Shown here one piece after another: positions 63,901 through 64,000 of a stretch of DNA of 64,000 nt. Under the pieces are notes generated by a model that saw nothing but the letters and a program-made list of their open reading frames with translations, was not told the DNA's origin and ran no database searches. Source of the DNA: an uncultured Gemmatimonadales bacterium (GTDB lineage: Bacteria > Gemmatimonadota > Gemmatimonadetes > Longimicrobiales > Gaopeijiaceae); assembly GCA_937919655.1 (NCBI GenBank), contig CALFPJ010000077.1, positions 23,717 to 87,716 on the forward strand, given 5' to 3'. The position numbers and the translations under genes were made by a program. Numbering within the stretch: the first letter of the stretch is position 1; the number at the start of each line of letters is the position of its first letter.

Positions 63901-64000
63901 GTGGCCAGCAGGGAGAAGGACAGGGACAGGGAGAGCAAGGACAGGGTGGTCAGCAGGGCGAGGGCCAAGGAGAGCAAGGTCAGGGACAGGGACAGGGACA
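60942..64000 (+). CDS. DUF4175-type membrane protein, C terminus beyond window
   Basis: From ATG 60942 (GGAG 7-8 bases upstream) the frame stays open to the window edge, at least 1019 residues. Two membrane helices (about 32-52 and 63-80) are followed by a third (GGTLTGVAVAGILLVMLG, about 147-164) and an extracytoplasmic region with Ig-like segments (VNPYAVTVLPGDTTIARGTD; PYVDQLDLTYFFPSYTGLES). After about residue 510 there are coiled coils rich in Gln, Glu and Arg, ending in a Gln/Gly/Glu repeat. This matches DUF4175, which in other bacteria is the last gene of the MoxR/DUF58/DUF4159 cluster. The missing end cannot be judged. Confidence 0.85.
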   Translation, partial: MRDSDKRVEQRRLLAVISGVRWRWRARLVLSGLTWIGALTGAVLFLSAFGLEQMRFSAGAVVWLRTLTWGTLTLSIYWFLVRPLMRRVSDEKIALYLEEQEPSLEHAVVSALAAEDSASVTLGEGLVQSALERAKNIEYGRRVEQSALYRFGGTLTGVAVAGILLVMLGPAHFKFGLSALLLPTRDAAAVNPYAVTVLPGDTTIARGTDQVVTASLRGFEAGDVSIFTRSGADQNFQRLSMLADDQGGFEVMLLGVDDRTEYFVEATGVRSPTYSIDVADLPYVDQLDLTYFFPSYTGLESRTREDGGDIAALPGTVVEVRVTPTMMTPGGQLVLDGIPADALTLQDDGTLVARLTVQEPGFYSVDLARANGAFVTASPEFTIDVLEDHQPSIQFTTPGRDVPASPIEEVYLEVRATDDYGIGDVRIVYSVNGGEEDTVSVFRNSGAPLPEVSTGHTLFLEEWSLESGDLVSYYALTRDNRRSSKTVASDMFFLNIRPFDVTFRQGEQQGGGGGEGGVGGEPETALSELQRQVISATFNLIRQRDSYAASEFSENVVSVSLAQGRLKEQVGTLLERMQNRGLTETDPGFRDVAAILPKAIEAMDLAQTDLSAEELREALSDEQTALRYLQQAEETYEIYVTQQEQQGGDGSSKAAAEDLADLFELELDKLKNQYETVRRGEQQQSDNQVDELMEELQELARRQEQEAERQRRRAQQGQSGSSSSGAQSQRELADQTEEAARQLQRLARENNDQGLEETARQLQQAAEAMRQSAAQGGASGTSEANSALRRLQDARRQLEEARSERAQRDAQAALEQVDELQRQQRDVQRRVRELPATGQERSETIDQLRERKDQMTAAVADLERELDESAAGSRADNPEAARALQEAAAQIRESKLKEKLQYSRGTIEQWDPESAVTLELNIESDLQALRDQLERAANASSQRETNPLEDALENARDLVRSMEAMDRRLNEAQQGQGEQGQSQQGQGGQQGEGQGQGEQGQGGQQGEGQGEQGQGQGQG
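63847..64000 (+). repeat. Short tandem Gln-Gly-Glu coding repeat
   Basis: Repeated units of CAGGGA, GAGCAAGGA and CAGCAGGGC encode Q-G and E-Q-G steps inside the DUF4175 gene. The pattern continues to the right edge. Such arrays change copy number easily and are hard to assemble, so the exact length should not be trusted. Confidence 0.8.

Noticed and set aside
63847..64000. Direct repeats as a CRISPR array
   Set aside because: The units are 6-9 bp, have no spacers and stay in the DUF4175 reading frame.

Overview
The window is high-GC bacterial chromosomal DNA, about 62-65% G+C by eye, and most likely comes from a member of the Gemmatimonadota or a close relative. This is an inference from gene content, not a database match. 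The supporting content is three DUF5916 outer-membrane proteins, a MoxR/DUF58/VWA/DUF4159/DUF4175 operon, secreted S9 and M20 peptidases, a BNR-type C-terminal fragment and a CPXCG protein. No rRNA, tRNA, CRISPR array or insertion sequence was recognised.

Layout. 0.3-3.3 kb: a translationally coupled diheme and octaheme cytochrome c pair. 3.5-11.4 kb: an amidase, a YbaK-type deacylase with an alpha/beta hydrolase, a PQQ dehydrogenase, a degenerate GGDEF protein, a DinB gene broken by one in-frame TGA, a cupin and a phosphodiesterase lipoprotein. 11.4-19.4 kb: threonine ammonia-lyase, two DEAD-box-type proteins (one a pseudo-helicase), a low-molecular-weight phosphatase and an aminotransferase, closed by a strong bidirectional terminator shared with HU. 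20-26 kb: a potassium-channel gene with two compensating frameshifts, a DUF5916 barrel, NudC and a PorV-like barrel. 25.9-29.8 kb: a minus-strand set of an asparagine-synthetase-like protein, a radical SAM enzyme and a halogenase-like flavoprotein, which looks like an unassigned biosynthetic unit. 30-34 kb: Cdd1-like, lipoprotein hydrolase, cyclophilin and M20 peptidase.

34.2-35.6 kb is a scar of truncated genes around two related attC-like inverted repeats, possibly remnants of an integron cassette array. 35.9-48.1 kb carries an S9 peptidase/PP2C/CPXCG operon, two 740-residue DUF5916 paralogues, a D-aminoacylase-type amidohydrolase and further gene scars: an arsR start fused to a BNR-protein tail, and the tail of a PD40 protein.

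48.9-64 kb is one long plus-strand operon: DUF4159 lipoprotein, membrane VWA protein, caspase-fold protein with Ser in the catalytic Cys position, TPR gluzincin peptidase, second DUF4159, MoxR ATPase, DUF58, BatA-type VWA, and a DUF4175 protein running off the right edge. Stop/start overlaps couple many of these genes. The set is read here as an envelope-located, MoxR-driven complex and is the best candidate for an undescribed system.

Several single-base lesions (DinB, channel, DUF6090-like) may be true decay or consensus errors. Read-level data would separate the two.
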